Source: Acidobacteriota bacterium (GTDB taxonomy: Bacteria > Acidobacteriota > Thermoanaerobaculia > UBA5066). From it: a stretch of 64,000 nt of DNA. Under the pieces are notes generated by a model that saw nothing but the letters and a program-made list of their open reading frames with translations, searched no databases and had not been told where the DNA came from. Every line of letters starts with the position of its first letter. Positions within the stretch are counted from its first letter, which is position 1. The stretch spans positions 1-64,000 of the forward strand of contig JAKOVQ010000001.1 in the NCBI GenBank assembly GCA_029781975.1, in the 5' to 3' direction. The position numbers and the translations under genes are program-made. Shown here piece after piece: positions 24,479 to 33,139 of this stretch.

Positions 24479-26284
24479 TCACCGAGGCCGCGGCACGCCC
24501 GGGATCGGGCCGGTGCGGACGTCGAGCGCCTCGAGGCGGCGTGCGTGCTCGCGGAGCCGCTCCGCGAAGCCGTCCCACGACCGGGACTCCCGCGGCGACC
24601 AGACGACCTCGGCGAGGGCGGCGAGGCGCGGCCAGGCCATGTACTCGACGTCGCGGGGCGCGGGGAGGTACTCGGTCCAGAGCTGTGCCTGGGCGCCGAG
24701 GACGTGCCGCGCCTCGTCCGGCGTCAGCTCCTTCGGGACCGGCTCGAAGAGGTAGACCTTCTCGACCGGAACGAACCCGCCGATCGCGAGCGGCTCGCCG
24801 GGGTCCCGCGACTGGTAGTAGTCGAGGTAGGTGAAGTCGGTCGGCGCCATCACCACGTCGTGCCCCGCCCGCGCGGCCGCGATCCCGCCCGCCTCGCCGC
24901 GCCAGCTCATGACGACGGCGCCGGGGGCGAGCGGCCCCCCCTCGAGGATCTCGTCCCAGCCGACGAGGCGGCGCCCCTTCGACTCGAGGAACGAGGCGAT
25001 CCGCCGCGTGAACCACGCCTGGAGCTCCTCCTCGTTCGCGAGGCCGAGCTCCTTCATCCGGGCCTGCACGCGCGGGCTCTCCTTCCACTCCTTCTTCGGC
25101 ACCTCGTCGCCTCCCGTGTGGACGAACGGGGAGGGGAAGAGGGCGAGGACCTGGGTCAGGACCTCTTCGAGGAAGCCGAAGGTCCGCTCGTCGACGTTGA
25201 GGACGGACTCCGAGATCCCCCAGCGGGTCCAGACCTCCACGGGGCCGGTCCCGTTGCCGAGCCAGGGGTAGGCGGCGACCGCTGCCTGCGCGTGTCCCGG
25301 CATCTCGATCTCGGGGACGACGGTGATGAACCGCTCGGCGGCGTAGCGGACCACCTCGCGGACGTCGTCCTGCGTGTAGAAGCCGCCGTGGGGGGTGCCG
25401 TCTCCCTCCCACGGCTCCCTCCCGAGCTGGCTCTCCCGCCGGAACGCCCCGATCTCGGTCAGGCAGGGGTAGCCCTCGATCGCGAGGCGCCACCCCTGGT
25501 CGTCCGTCAGGTGCCAGTGGAAGACGTTCAGCTTGTGGAGGGCCATCAGGTCGAGGTGCGAAAGGAGAAAGCCGCGCGGCATGAAGTGCCGCCCCACGTC
25601 GAGGTGGGATCCGCGCCACGAGAAGCGGGGATAGTCGGTGATCGAGACCGCGGGGACGGTCCAGGCGACGCCGTCGACGCGGGACCTCCGGAGCGAGGCG
25701 GCCGGGAGGAGCTGACGGAGAGTCTGCGTCCCGTGGAAGAGTCCCGCGGGCGCGGGAGCGACGATCGCGACGCCCGAAGTCGACGTTTCGAGGCGGTACC
25801 CCTCGGGTCCAAGGCCCTCCTCCCGCGGGTCGAGTCGGAGGACGATCCGGTCCCGCGACGTCCGCGCGGGCGCCCCGAGCCGGAGCGCGAGCGGGAGGCC
25901 GGTCGACGCCCGGAGGCTCTCCTGGAGGAGCTCCGCCGTGCGCCGCGCCGCTGCGGGGGCGACGATCTCCGTCCTCTCGTCGAGGCGGAAGGCGCCCGCC
26001 CGCCGCTCGAGGCGGACGGGGAGCGGGATCAGCTCGGGCGCCGGGGCGTCGGTGGACGGAGCGCCGGGCGCGGGAGCGGCCTGCGGGGCGAGCGGGGCGG
26101 TCGGGGCGGCGGCGGCGGTGACGGCTCCGGCGATCGCGAGGCTTGCGGCGACGGCGACGTTTGCGGCGATCGCGACGACGGCGGCTCGGGGGACGGGCAC
26201 CTTCGAAGTAGACGCCGCGGACAGCTCCCGCGCAATCGTCCGGCCCCTCTCGCGGGATCCCCGGGCGCCCCTCGTCCCGAACAT
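24479..26284 (-). CDS. GH20 beta-N-acetylhexosaminidase
   Basis: 601 residues from ATG 26284. A GTG at 26200 is an alternative that would put the signal peptide (MPVPRAAVVAIAANVA) at the very N-terminus. GH20 cleaves terminal GlcNAc or GalNAc with the substrate N-acetyl group as nucleophile. A GH20b-like domain comes first (about 90-215), then the TIM barrel with DVGRHFMP, HWHLTDDQGWR and the catalytic HTGGDE pair (Asp-Glu). A Trp-rich end (LGAQAQLWTEYL) closes the site. Exported, so it probably trims chitin fragments or peptidoglycan. Divergent from the META-domain gene. Confidence 0.9.
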   Translation of the reverse strand: MFGTRGARGSRERGRTIARELSAASTSKVPVPRAAVVAIAANVAVAASLAIAGAVTAAAAPTAPLAPQAAPAPGAPSTDAPAPELIPLPVRLERRAGAFRLDERTEIVAPAAARRTAELLQESLRASTGLPLALRLGAPARTSRDRIVLRLDPREEGLGPEGYRLETSTSGVAIVAPAPAGLFHGTQTLRQLLPAASLRRSRVDGVAWTVPAVSITDYPRFSWRGSHLDVGRHFMPRGFLLSHLDLMALHKLNVFHWHLTDDQGWRLAIEGYPCLTEIGAFRRESQLGREPWEGDGTPHGGFYTQDDVREVVRYAAERFITVVPEIEMPGHAQAAVAAYPWLGNGTGPVEVWTRWGISESVLNVDERTFGFLEEVLTQVLALFPSPFVHTGGDEVPKKEWKESPRVQARMKELGLANEEELQAWFTRRIASFLESKGRRLVGWDEILEGGPLAPGAVVMSWRGEAGGIAAARAGHDVVMAPTDFTYLDYYQSRDPGEPLAIGGFVPVEKVYLFEPVPKELTPDEARHVLGAQAQLWTEYLPAPRDVEYMAWPRLAALAEVVWSPRESRSWDGFAERLREHARRLEALDVRTGPIPGVPRPR

Positions 26285-26359
26285 GACCCGGCTGCCCGGC
26301 GGCCGGGCGTTCGTGGGCGGGGACGTCGGAGCCCGGGGGGGCGGGCGGCGACGGGCCGC

Positions 26360-26365
26360 TAGAAT
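26360..26365 (+). promoter_or_regulatory. -10-like TAGAAT before the META-domain gene
   Basis: TAGAAT lies 37 nt before the ATG at 26403, giving a normal leader with an AGGAGG site. This contrasts with the leaderless starts elsewhere. Confidence 0.4.
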
Positions 26366-26402
26366 CCGGGTCCGGTCGCGCAGGGCGGCCCCAGGAGGTC
26401 CC

Positions 26403-27659
26403 ATGGTCTTCACGTCTCGTCCGGCCGGGTCGCAGGCGAAACGGTCCGTCGCGTCCCGCCTCTCCCTCGTCGCCGCCCTCGCGCTCGTCGCCGCCTCGGT
26501 CGGATCCTCCGCGCGCGGTCAGGAGCCCGGGCTGGCCCGGGTCGGAGGAGGGGCGCCCCCTCCGAGCGAGATCTCCAGCCTGGCGGGGCCGACGTGGCTG
26601 TGGGATCGCCTCGAGTCGCCGGCGGGGACGGTCGTCGTCGAGGAGCCGTGGCGCTATTCGCTCGAGTTCAGCGAGGCCGACTCCCTCTTCGTCCAGGCCG
26701 ACTGCAGGGCGTGGTCGACGCCCGTGACGGTCAAGGGGAACCGGCTCTCCATCCGGCGGCCGGTCCGCGGCCAGGCGAAGTGCCCGGAAGGTTCGCTCGA
26801 CGGGCGGCTCCTGGGGGCCCTCGGAGAGGCGGCTACGGTGGAGAGGACCGACGACGTCCTGACGATCGGGCTCGAGGACGGCAAGGGCGCCCTCCGGTTC
26901 GTGAGGGCTTCCCGCCTCTACGTCAGCGGAGCCGGTTTCCGGCTCGCCCTCCCCGAGGCCTGGAGGACGGGGAGCTGGACGGCGACGGAGGGCGACGGCC
27001 CCTCCGGGGAGGGACGGGCCGCGGGCGCGTCGCGCGAGGTCGCCTTCTCCTTCGTTCCGTCGGCCCGCGGCGCCGACAGTCGGCCGCTGATGACGCTCGC
27101 CGTCTTCTCGGAGGCGGGCTGGGAAGCCGCCCGGAAGGGGCCGACGCCCGGCGAGGTCGTCCTGAAGACGGCGGGACGGGTCGTGACGGCGTCGTTCCCT
27201 CCGTCCAACCCCTACCCCGTGGGGTCTCCCGACCATGCGTCGTACGACTCGATGCTGGCGGCCGCTCGTCAGGCGCTTTCCACCCTCGGTCCGGCGGGCG
27301 CCGCCCCGCCCTGGCCCGTCGGCCGCCTCTCGGCCACCGGGGCGTGGTCGTACTCCGAGACGGCTTCGAATCGCGAGGGCCGCACGTACGACCTCCGGCT
27401 GAGCCCGTCCGGAAGCGCCGCGCTCGCCGCGCCCGGCGCCTGGCCCGGAGGCCGGCCGATCATCGAGCACGGCCGGTGGAAGCAGGCCGGGACGAAGGTG
27501 GAGGTGGTCCTCACCCTTCCCGGAGCCCAGAACGCCGACGAGCCCCTCACACTTTCCTTCGACGGCGAGGCCCTCGTCGCGACGGCCTGGGACAAGGCGC
27601 GCTACGGCAAGGTGCCGCCGACCTTCAGGCGGGCCCCGAAGGGGATCAGGGTCCGCTGA
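26403..27659 (+). CDS. Secreted META-domain protein
   Basis: 418 residues. Start ATG 26403 with AGGAGG 5 nt upstream, then a signal peptide of about 38 residues. A META (HslJ-like) domain spans about 57-140, from LAGPTWLWDRL to a Cys pair (ADCRAWS and AKCPEG). A second region (about 145-300) and a C-terminal beta-rich domain (about 305-415, GAWSYSETASNREGRTYDLRL and IEHGRWKQAGTKVEVVLT) look like lipocalin- or NlpE-style repeats. No enzyme motif. Likely an envelope-stress or binding protein. The next gene starts immediately after the stop. Confidence 0.7.
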   Translation: MVFTSRPAGSQAKRSVASRLSLVAALALVAASVGSSARGQEPGLARVGGGAPPPSEISSLAGPTWLWDRLESPAGTVVVEEPWRYSLEFSEADSLFVQADCRAWSTPVTVKGNRLSIRRPVRGQAKCPEGSLDGRLLGALGEAATVERTDDVLTIGLEDGKGALRFVRASRLYVSGAGFRLALPEAWRTGSWTATEGDGPSGEGRAAGASREVAFSFVPSARGADSRPLMTLAVFSEAGWEAARKGPTPGEVVLKTAGRVVTASFPPSNPYPVGSPDHASYDSMLAAARQALSTLGPAGAAPPWPVGRLSATGAWSYSETASNREGRTYDLRLSPSGSAALAAPGAWPGGRPIIEHGRWKQAGTKVEVVLTLPGAQNADEPLTLSFDGEALVATAWDKARYGKVPPTFRRAPKGIRVR

Positions 27660-28280
27660 GTGGCCGCGGGCCCCGACTTCGGCTTCACGCCGGGCGAGGC
27701 GCGGGCGCTCAGGCGGCTCTCTCCCCCCTGGCGGATCCAGCGGTTCCTCGACGACGAGGTCGTCTACGACCGGGGGGGAAAGGCCTGCCGTTCCCCCCGG
27801 CGGGTCCTGCGGGAGCGCCGGGCCCGGTGCATGGACGGCGCCCTCCTGGCGGCCGCGGCTCTGAGGCTCCAGGGGCACCGGCCGCTCCTCGTCGACCTCG
27901 AGGCGGTCTTCGACGACGACCACGTCCTCGCCGTCTTTCGCGAGCGGGGAGGCTGGGGGGCGATCGCGAAGTCCAACTTCTCCGGGCTGAGGTACCGCGA
28001 GCCGATCCATCGGACCGTTCGCGAGCTGGTGATGACCTACTTCGAGTCGTATTTCAACTACAGGCGGGAGAAGACCTTGCGCGCCTACTCCCGGCCCGTC
28101 GACCTGAGCCGGTTCGACTCGATGGGCTGGATGACGTCCGAGGACGACGTCTGGTTCGTCCCGCGACACCTTCTCACGATTCCGCACCTTCCGATCCTGC
28201 GCGACGGGTCGACGGGCCGGCTCGCCACCGTCGACGGCCGTTCCTACGCCGCGGGCCTGACGGGTTCGGTGCCTCACTGA
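27660..28280 (+). CDS. Transglutaminase-like cysteine hydrolase domain protein
   Basis: 206 residues starting at GTG 27660, directly after the preceding stop. A possible transglutaminase-like core is seen: Cys in RARCMDGALLAAAALRLQG, then His in DDDHVLAVFR about 36 residues on, followed by an acidic or polar third residue. A Tyr/Phe-rich segment follows (TYFESYFNYRRE). Such folds act as peptidases or amidases. Assignment rests on the Cys-(n)-His-Val pattern and predicted helix/strand order only. Cotranscribed with the META protein. Confidence 0.5.
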   Translation: MAAGPDFGFTPGEARALRRLSPPWRIQRFLDDEVVYDRGGKACRSPRRVLRERRARCMDGALLAAAALRLQGHRPLLVDLEAVFDDDHVLAVFRERGGWGAIAKSNFSGLRYREPIHRTVRELVMTYFESYFNYRREKTLRAYSRPVDLSRFDSMGWMTSEDDVWFVPRHLLTIPHLPILRDGSTGRLATVDGRSYAAGLTGSVPH

Positions 28281-28384
28281 TCCCGAACGTTCGGTTTCTC
28301 CCCCCCCGAACGGGGGACGCCATCTGTCCGGGGATAGCCCATAGTCTGAATACAGCGCCTTGCGGCGCCCGGAGGGTGTGGCAG

Positions 28385-29458
28385 ATGGCCTTCGGTGGCC
28401 GGACCGGCGATTTCGTGGATCCCGGTCGAGCGCAGGGAGCCCTGGTGGGCCTCGCCTGCGGCGATGCGCTCGGGACGACCCTCGAGTTTCGCCGAGACCT
28501 GCCCGCCCCCCGATTCCCCTCCCTGGCCGACGGACCCCACCGCGAGGTGACCGGCGGAGGACCGTTCCAGCTCCTCCCGGGCATGGTCACGGACGACACC
28601 CAGATGGCCTGCTGTCTCGCCGCGAGCCTCGCCGAGAACGGGAGGTTCGCCGTGGAGGACGTCGCTCGCCGTTACGTGGCGTGGAGCCGTCAGGCGCGCG
28701 ACATCGGGGGACAGACCTGGCGCGCCCTCGACCTCGTCCAGGCCGGGATGGCGCCCTCCGCCGCCGGGCGCGCCGTCTGGGTCGAGACGGGGTGGAACGG
28801 CGCCGGGAACGGGTCGCTGATGCGGACGGCCCCGATCGGGGTCCACCATGCCGCGGACCCGCCGGAGAGGCGGCGAGCCGCGTTCGCCGACTCGGCGATC
28901 ACCCATTTCGACTTCCGTTGTCAGCTCGCCTGCGCGGCGTTCGACGCGGCGATCGCCGCCGCCCTGACGAGGGCGGCCGCGCCCGACCGCTCGGAGATCG
29001 TCGCCGCCTGCGACCTCGAGCTGGACCTGGCGGCGGAGGAGCTCGCCGCCGCCCACGCCGACCTCGAGGAACGGGTCCTCGAGGCCCGGAACCAGCTGGC
29101 CACGGACCTCCGCGCCGCCCGCCGCGACGACCCGCAGCTCTACGGGCCCGAGCTGCGGCTGACCGGACCCGGGATCGGCTACGTCCGGGTCGCCTTCCGC
29201 CTCGCGTTCTGGGAGCTCCTCCACGCCCCGTCCTTCGAGGCCGGGCTCCTCGACGTGGTGAACCGCGGCGGCGACGCCGACACGAACGGCGCCGTCGCGG
29301 GGGCGCTGCTCGGGGCGTTTCACGGCGTCGACGGGATCCCGATTCGGTGGCGGAGCGCCGTCCTCGACGGGCCCGTCGACGAACGCCTGGGCGCGCTTGC
29401 CGAGACCTGCCACCCGCGCGCCCTGGTGGGCGCGCTCGCGGGCGGCCGGCCGTCCTGA
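28385..29458 (+). CDS. ADP-ribosylglycohydrolase-family protein
   Basis: 357 residues. ATG 28385 with GGAGG 9 nt upstream. Removes ADP-ribose from proteins or related substrates (DraG/ARH fold, two Mg ions). Metal motifs: GDALG near 26-30, TDDTQ at 69-73 and GDADTNGAVAGALLGA near 300. A conserved GNGSLMRTAP sits in the middle. No ADP-ribosyltransferase gene is adjacent, so it is not an obvious DraT/DraG or toxin-antitoxin pair. The 104-nt upstream gap holds CCGAACGTTCGG, a 12-bp palindrome that may be an operator or the end of the preceding operon. Confidence 0.88.
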   Translation: MAFGGRTGDFVDPGRAQGALVGLACGDALGTTLEFRRDLPAPRFPSLADGPHREVTGGGPFQLLPGMVTDDTQMACCLAASLAENGRFAVEDVARRYVAWSRQARDIGGQTWRALDLVQAGMAPSAAGRAVWVETGWNGAGNGSLMRTAPIGVHHAADPPERRRAAFADSAITHFDFRCQLACAAFDAAIAAALTRAAAPDRSEIVAACDLELDLAAEELAAAHADLEERVLEARNQLATDLRAARRDDPQLYGPELRLTGPGIGYVRVAFRLAFWELLHAPSFEAGLLDVVNRGGDADTNGAVAGALLGAFHGVDGIPIRWRSAVLDGPVDERLGALAETCHPRALVGALAGGRPS

Positions 29459-29525
29459 AGCGGCGGGACCGGGACCCCGCGCCGGGGCCTCTCCGGGCCG
29501 CCCGCGCCTCCGCTAACATCGGCCG

Positions 29526-30110
29526 GTGATGCCGCCCGTCCCTCGCCCGTTCCGCCTCCTCGCCTCCCTTCCGCTCCTCGCCGCGCTCGGCGCGCCCGCG
29601 TTCGAGGTCCACGCGGCCGCGGCCGCCGGCGCCCCGCCGCCGGCGCAGGAGGTGGTCCGGGCGGCCCGGGAGAGGGCGGGGCGCGAGGGGAAGGCCGTCC
29701 TCGTCCTCTTCCACGCCTCCTGGTGCGGCTGGTGCCGGAAGCTGGAGAGGTGGACGGAGTCCCCCGCCGTCCGGCCCGTCCTCGACCGGAGCTTCGAGAC
29801 CGTCTGGCTGACGGTCCTCGAGCGGGGCGAGAAGAAGAAGCTCGAGAACCCCGGCGCGGACTCTCTCCTGAAGTCGCTCTCGGGAGGGGTCGCGACGGGG
29901 CTCCCGTTCTTCGCCGTCCTCGACGCGAAGGGGAAGGTGCTCGGGACGTCGATCCGCCCGGTCGCGGGAGGCCCGGGAGAGAACGTGGGGTTCCCGGCGA
30001 CCCGCGAGGAGCTGGCGCACGTCGCGAGCCTCCTCCGCAGGGGGGCGCCGAAGGCGTCCGCGGCCGAGATCGAGGCCGCGGTGCGGGCCTTCGGCGGCCC
30101 GGCCAGCTGA
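29526..30110 (+). CDS. Exported thioredoxin-fold protein
   Basis: 194 residues from GTG 29526 (or ATG 29529). TAACAT ends 6-9 nt upstream, so it is probably leaderless. A signal peptide of about 30 residues is followed by a thioredoxin fold with redox motif WCGWC near residue 70, similar to the SoxW/thioredoxin-7 type. A loop between about 95 and 125 carries many charged residues (ERGEKKKLENP). It probably acts in periplasmic disulfide reduction. No partner reductase is adjacent. Confidence 0.82.
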   Translation: MMPPVPRPFRLLASLPLLAALGAPAFEVHAAAAAGAPPPAQEVVRAARERAGREGKAVLVLFHASWCGWCRKLERWTESPAVRPVLDRSFETVWLTVLERGEKKKLENPGADSLLKSLSGGVATGLPFFAVLDAKGKVLGTSIRPVAGGPGENVGFPATREELAHVASLLRRGAPKASAAEIEAAVRAFGGPAS

Positions 30111-30142
30111 GCGGCCGGACGTCGGAGCGGCGGAGCCTGCCG

Positions 30143-30568
30143 GTGGAAGCGCGGATCGTCACCGAGAGGATCGAGGTCGCCACGCGCGGCGAGGGGCACG
30201 TCGTCGACCTGACCGCCGAGGTCGCGAAGCGCCTCGCGGCTTCGGGGCTGAAGCGGGGGAGCGCCCTCGTCTTCGTTCCCGGCTCGACCGCGGGCGTGAC
30301 GACGATCGAGTTCGAGGCGGGGCTCCTCCACGACTTCCCCGCCCTCTTCGACAGGATCGCGCCCCGGGGAGCCGGCTACCGTCACGAGGAGGCGTGGCAC
30401 GACGGGAACGGCCACTCGCACGTGAGGGCCAGCCTCCTCGGGCCGTCCCTCACGGTGCCGTTCGACGAGGGGCGTCTCCTCCTGGGCACGTGGCAGCAGG
30501 TCGTCCTCGTCGACTTCGACGCCCGCCCGCGCCGCCGCGAGGTCGTCGTCCAGCTCACCGGTCTCTGA
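30143..30568 (+). CDS. YjbQ/UPF0047-family protein
   Basis: 141 residues from GTG 30143, with CGGAG 7 nt upstream. A single-domain family with conserved His and Glu residues (GLLHDFPALF, HDGNGHSHVRASLLGPS and GTWQQVVLVDFD). Some members show weak thiamine phosphate synthase activity, but the true role is unsettled. The gene stands between a thioredoxin and a repeat region. Confidence 0.85.
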   Translation: MEARIVTERIEVATRGEGHVVDLTAEVAKRLAASGLKRGSALVFVPGSTAGVTTIEFEAGLLHDFPALFDRIAPRGAGYRHEEAWHDGNGHSHVRASLLGPSLTVPFDEGRLLLGTWQQVVLVDFDARPRRREVVVQLTGL

Positions 30569-30581
30569 CCGCGCGACGCCC

Positions 30582-30705
30582 GGGGGATCGAGAAGCCCTC
30601 GGCCGTCCCGCGACGTCCGTGAGGAGCTCGCTCCCGTCGGGGGGCCTGGGGGGATCGAGAAACCCCCAGGAACACTGCCGCCATCGAGAAACCACCAGGA
30701 ACACT
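30582..30705. repeat. Tandem copies of a 23-nt unit after yjbQ
   Basis: ATCGAGAAACCCCCAGGAAC... at 30654-30676 and the same unit with one mismatch at 30683-30705, a 29-bp period. A truncated third copy (ATCGAGAAGCCC) starts near 30587. The last copy runs into the MqnE stop codon. Likely a short intergenic tandem repeat. Confidence 0.6.
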
Positions 30706-32006
30706 TACGACGAAGCGACGACCGTGTCCAGGCCCGGGTGAAGGGGCAGGGGGGGCGCCTCCTGCGCCGCCGGCGCTCCCGAGGCTGCCGTCCCGGGCAC
30801 GAAGTCGTGCCGGTTCGCGCGGAGGACGCGCCCGGAGGGGTCCCTCACCACCCGCTCGTAGAACGCGTCGCGCTCGAACGGCTCGCGTCCGGCCGAGCGG
30901 ATCAGCCGCTCCATCTCCAGCCGGCCGAGGCCGGCCTCGGTCTTCGCGCCCGCGGCGTGCGTGATCGTCTCCTCGGTCACGGTCCCGACGAGGTCGTCGG
31001 CGCCGAAGTGGAGCGCGACCGGGGCGAACTTCTCGCCGATCTGGACCCAGTACGCCTTGACGTGGTCGAGGTTGTCCAGGAGGAGGCGTGCCGCCGCGAT
31101 GACCTTCAGGTCGAGGAGGCCGCTCGACGCCGGGAGGTGGGCGAACGGCGTCCCCTCGGGGTGGAAGGCGAGCGGGATGAAGCCGAGGAACCCGCCGGTC
31201 TCGTCCTGCAGCTCGCGGATCCGGACGAGGTGGTCCACCCGCTCTTCGTCCGTCTCGAAGTGGCCGTAGAGCATGGTGACGTTCGTCTGGACGCCGTTGA
31301 CGTGGCAGAGGCGCGCCGCCTCGAGCCACCGCTCGCCGTCGATCTTGTTCGTGCAGACGATGTCGCGGACGCGCCGGGCGAAGATCTCGGCGCCGCCGCC
31401 CGGGCAGGAGTCCATCCCCGCCGCCTTCAGGTCGAGGATCGTCTCCACGAGCTCCTTCCTCCCGACGCGGGCGATCCAGTCGAGCTCCACCATCGTCCAC
31501 GCCTTCAGGTGGACGCCGGGGAACCGCTCGCGCAGGGCGCGCAGGAGGCCCGTGTAGTAGTCGTAGGGGAGGGTCGGGTGGAGGCCGCCGACGACGTGGA
31601 TCTCGGTGATCCCGTCGTGCCACCCCGCCGCCGCCTCGGCCACGGCCTCGCGGATGGCCATCGTGTACCCGCCCTCCACGCCCGGCTTGCGGGCCCAGGC
31701 GCAGAGGCCGCAGTCGACCCAGCAGAGGTTCGTCGGGTTCAGGTAGCGGTTGACGTTGTAGTAGCCGAGGTTCCCGTGCCGCGCCTCGCGGACGGCGTTC
31801 GCCAGACCCCCCAGCCCCAGGAGGTCGGGCGTCCGGAAGAGGGCGAGCCCGTCGTCGAACGAGAGGCGCTCCCCCGCGGCCACCTTCTCCCCGACCCGGG
31901 CGAGGGCCGGGTCTGAGAACCGTGCCGGGAGGGCCTCGGGGCGGGGGAGCGGAGGACGGGGCATCTTCCCGGGTTCCGCTCCCGGCGCCGGGTCGGATGC
32001 CGTCAC
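30705..32006 (-). CDS. mqnE: Aminofutalosine synthase (radical SAM), menaquinone biosynthesis
   Basis: 433 residues from GTG 32006, sharing GTGA with the upstream zinc-ribbon gene. A later ATG at 31964 is an alternative. Radical SAM cluster motif Cx3Cx2C at Cys95, Cys99 and Cys102 (NLCWVDCGLCAW). YYNVNRYLNPTN and HVVGGLHPTLPYDYY are typical of MqnE and set it apart from MqnC and CofH. It joins 3-[(1-carboxyvinyl)oxy]benzoate to SAM, making aminofutalosine. Other mqn genes are not in the window. The last 30 residues are a Pro/Ala-rich tail. Confidence 0.88.
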   Translation of the reverse strand: MTASDPAPGAEPGKMPRPPLPRPEALPARFSDPALARVGEKVAAGERLSFDDGLALFRTPDLLGLGGLANAVREARHGNLGYYNVNRYLNPTNLCWVDCGLCAWARKPGVEGGYTMAIREAVAEAAAGWHDGITEIHVVGGLHPTLPYDYYTGLLRALRERFPGVHLKAWTMVELDWIARVGRKELVETILDLKAAGMDSCPGGGAEIFARRVRDIVCTNKIDGERWLEAARLCHVNGVQTNVTMLYGHFETDEERVDHLVRIRELQDETGGFLGFIPLAFHPEGTPFAHLPASSGLLDLKVIAAARLLLDNLDHVKAYWVQIGEKFAPVALHFGADDLVGTVTEETITHAAGAKTEAGLGRLEMERLIRSAGREPFERDAFYERVVRDPSGRVLRANRHDFVPGTAASGAPAAQEAPPLPLHPGLDTVVASS

Positions 32007-32251
32007 TCGGGGATGTCCGACTCCGAGCTGGGCCGCGAGAGGAGCTTCGGCGCCCGCTGCTCGGCCACCGCCTGCGGGTGGAGCTCGTCGTGCCGGCCGC
32101 CGTAGCGGTCGTAGCAGGGCCGGCAGTAGCGGAAGTCGGGACGGAAGGCGTAGTCGACGACGATCCCGACGGCGAGGAGCTCGTCGGCCGAGTCGCCGCA
32201 CGAGTCGCACGTCCCGGGGAGGCGGAGGAGCTTCCAGACGGGTCCGGACAT
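32003..32251 (-). CDS. Small zinc-ribbon-like protein (82 aa)
   Basis: 82 residues. CDSC at 15-18 and CRPC near 43-46 make a plausible zinc ribbon, and the tail is rich in Ser, Glu and Pro. The ATG lies 7 nt after TAAACT on the same strand, so the mRNA is probably leaderless. Translation of mqnE is coupled through GTGA. Function unknown. Confidence 0.7.
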   Translation of the reverse strand: MSGPVWKLLRLPGTCDSCGDSADELLAVGIVVDYAFRPDFRYCRPCYDRYGGRHDELHPQAVAEQRAPKLLSRPSSESDIPE

Positions 32252-32258
32252 GCCGCGG

Positions 32259-32264
32259 AGTTTA
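32259..32264 (-). promoter_or_regulatory. -10-like TAAACT before the zinc-ribbon/mqnE operon
   Basis: TAAACT on the minus strand ends 7 nt before the ATG at 32251. No Shine-Dalgarno fits in the gap. Confidence 0.5.
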
Positions 32265-32329
32265 CTGGACGGCGGCCCCGGAGCGGCGAGGCGGCGCGGT
32301 CGGGGACCGGGGCGGGGGAGAATCGGGCC

Positions 32330-33079
32330 GTGACGCTCCGCTCCACCACGGCGTTCGTTCTGCGGGTCGACCCGATCTCGGAGAAGGACGTCGCCGTCTC
32401 GTTCCTCACGCCGGACCTCGGCGTCGTCCGGGGCGTCGTCGCCGGGGGGAGGGGAAAGGGGCGGAAGGGCGCCCTCCTTCAGCTCCTGACCGAGGTCTCG
32501 GTGACGTTCTTCGTCCGAGAGGGGCGCGACCTCGCCCGGGGCGACGCGCTCGAGATGAAGGCGAGCGCGTTCGCGCTGGCGACGCGGGCCGAGACGGCGA
32601 TGCTCCTCCCGTACCTGGCCGAGAGCCTCTCGACCTTCCTCCCCGAGGCGGACGCGGCGCCGGAGACCTACCGGCTCGTCCGGCACGTCCTCGACGCGCT
32701 CGGCGCGGGGGTGCCGGCCGACCTGGCCGCCCGCTACTTCGAGGTCTGGCTCCTTCTCCTCGCCGGGCTCCTCGCGGATCCCGGGACCTGCGCGGGCTGC
32801 GGCCGGCCGCTCGCCGGCGAGGCCGTGAGGCTCGACCCGGAGGAAGGGGCGTTCGTCGGGCCGGAATGCGGGGGGCGGGGCGGCCTCCCTCTTTCGCCCA
32901 CGACGCTGGCGCTCCTCGCCCGGCTCCGGCGCGCGCCGCTCGGCGCGCTCGCGGCGGAGCGGCTCGCGGGGCCGGACGACCTCCGGGCGCTGGAGGCCCT
33001 GGCACGGGAGATCCGGCGCCGCTTCCTGGGGCACGAGCTGAAGAGCTACCGCTTCCTCGAGGCCCTCGGTCCGGACTGA
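32330..33079 (+). CDS. recO: DNA repair protein RecO
   Basis: 249 residues from GTG 32330, 6 nt after GAGAAT. RecO loads RecA on SSB-coated single-stranded DNA with RecR. The N-terminal OB fold (about 1-80) has VLRVDPISEKDVAVSFLTPDLG. The helical middle and zinc-binding region have CAGCGRPL near 148-155 and ECGG later. The C-terminal HELKSYRFLEAL matches the family end. Normal length. Confidence 0.9.
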   Translation: MTLRSTTAFVLRVDPISEKDVAVSFLTPDLGVVRGVVAGGRGKGRKGALLQLLTEVSVTFFVREGRDLARGDALEMKASAFALATRAETAMLLPYLAESLSTFLPEADAAPETYRLVRHVLDALGAGVPADLAARYFEVWLLLLAGLLADPGTCAGCGRPLAGEAVRLDPEEGAFVGPECGGRGGLPLSPTTLALLARLRRAPLGALAAERLAGPDDLRALEALAREIRRRFLGHELKSYRFLEALGPD

Positions 33080-33139
33080 CGGGGGCCCGCGCTCCGCCCG
33101 CGTGCTAACCTTCGCCGCCTCAAGAATTCGGGAGCCGAC

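Noticed and set aside
28281-28384. Riboswitch before the ADP-ribosylglycohydrolase gene
   Set aside because: Only a short palindrome and a C/G run are present, with no recognisable aptamer layout.
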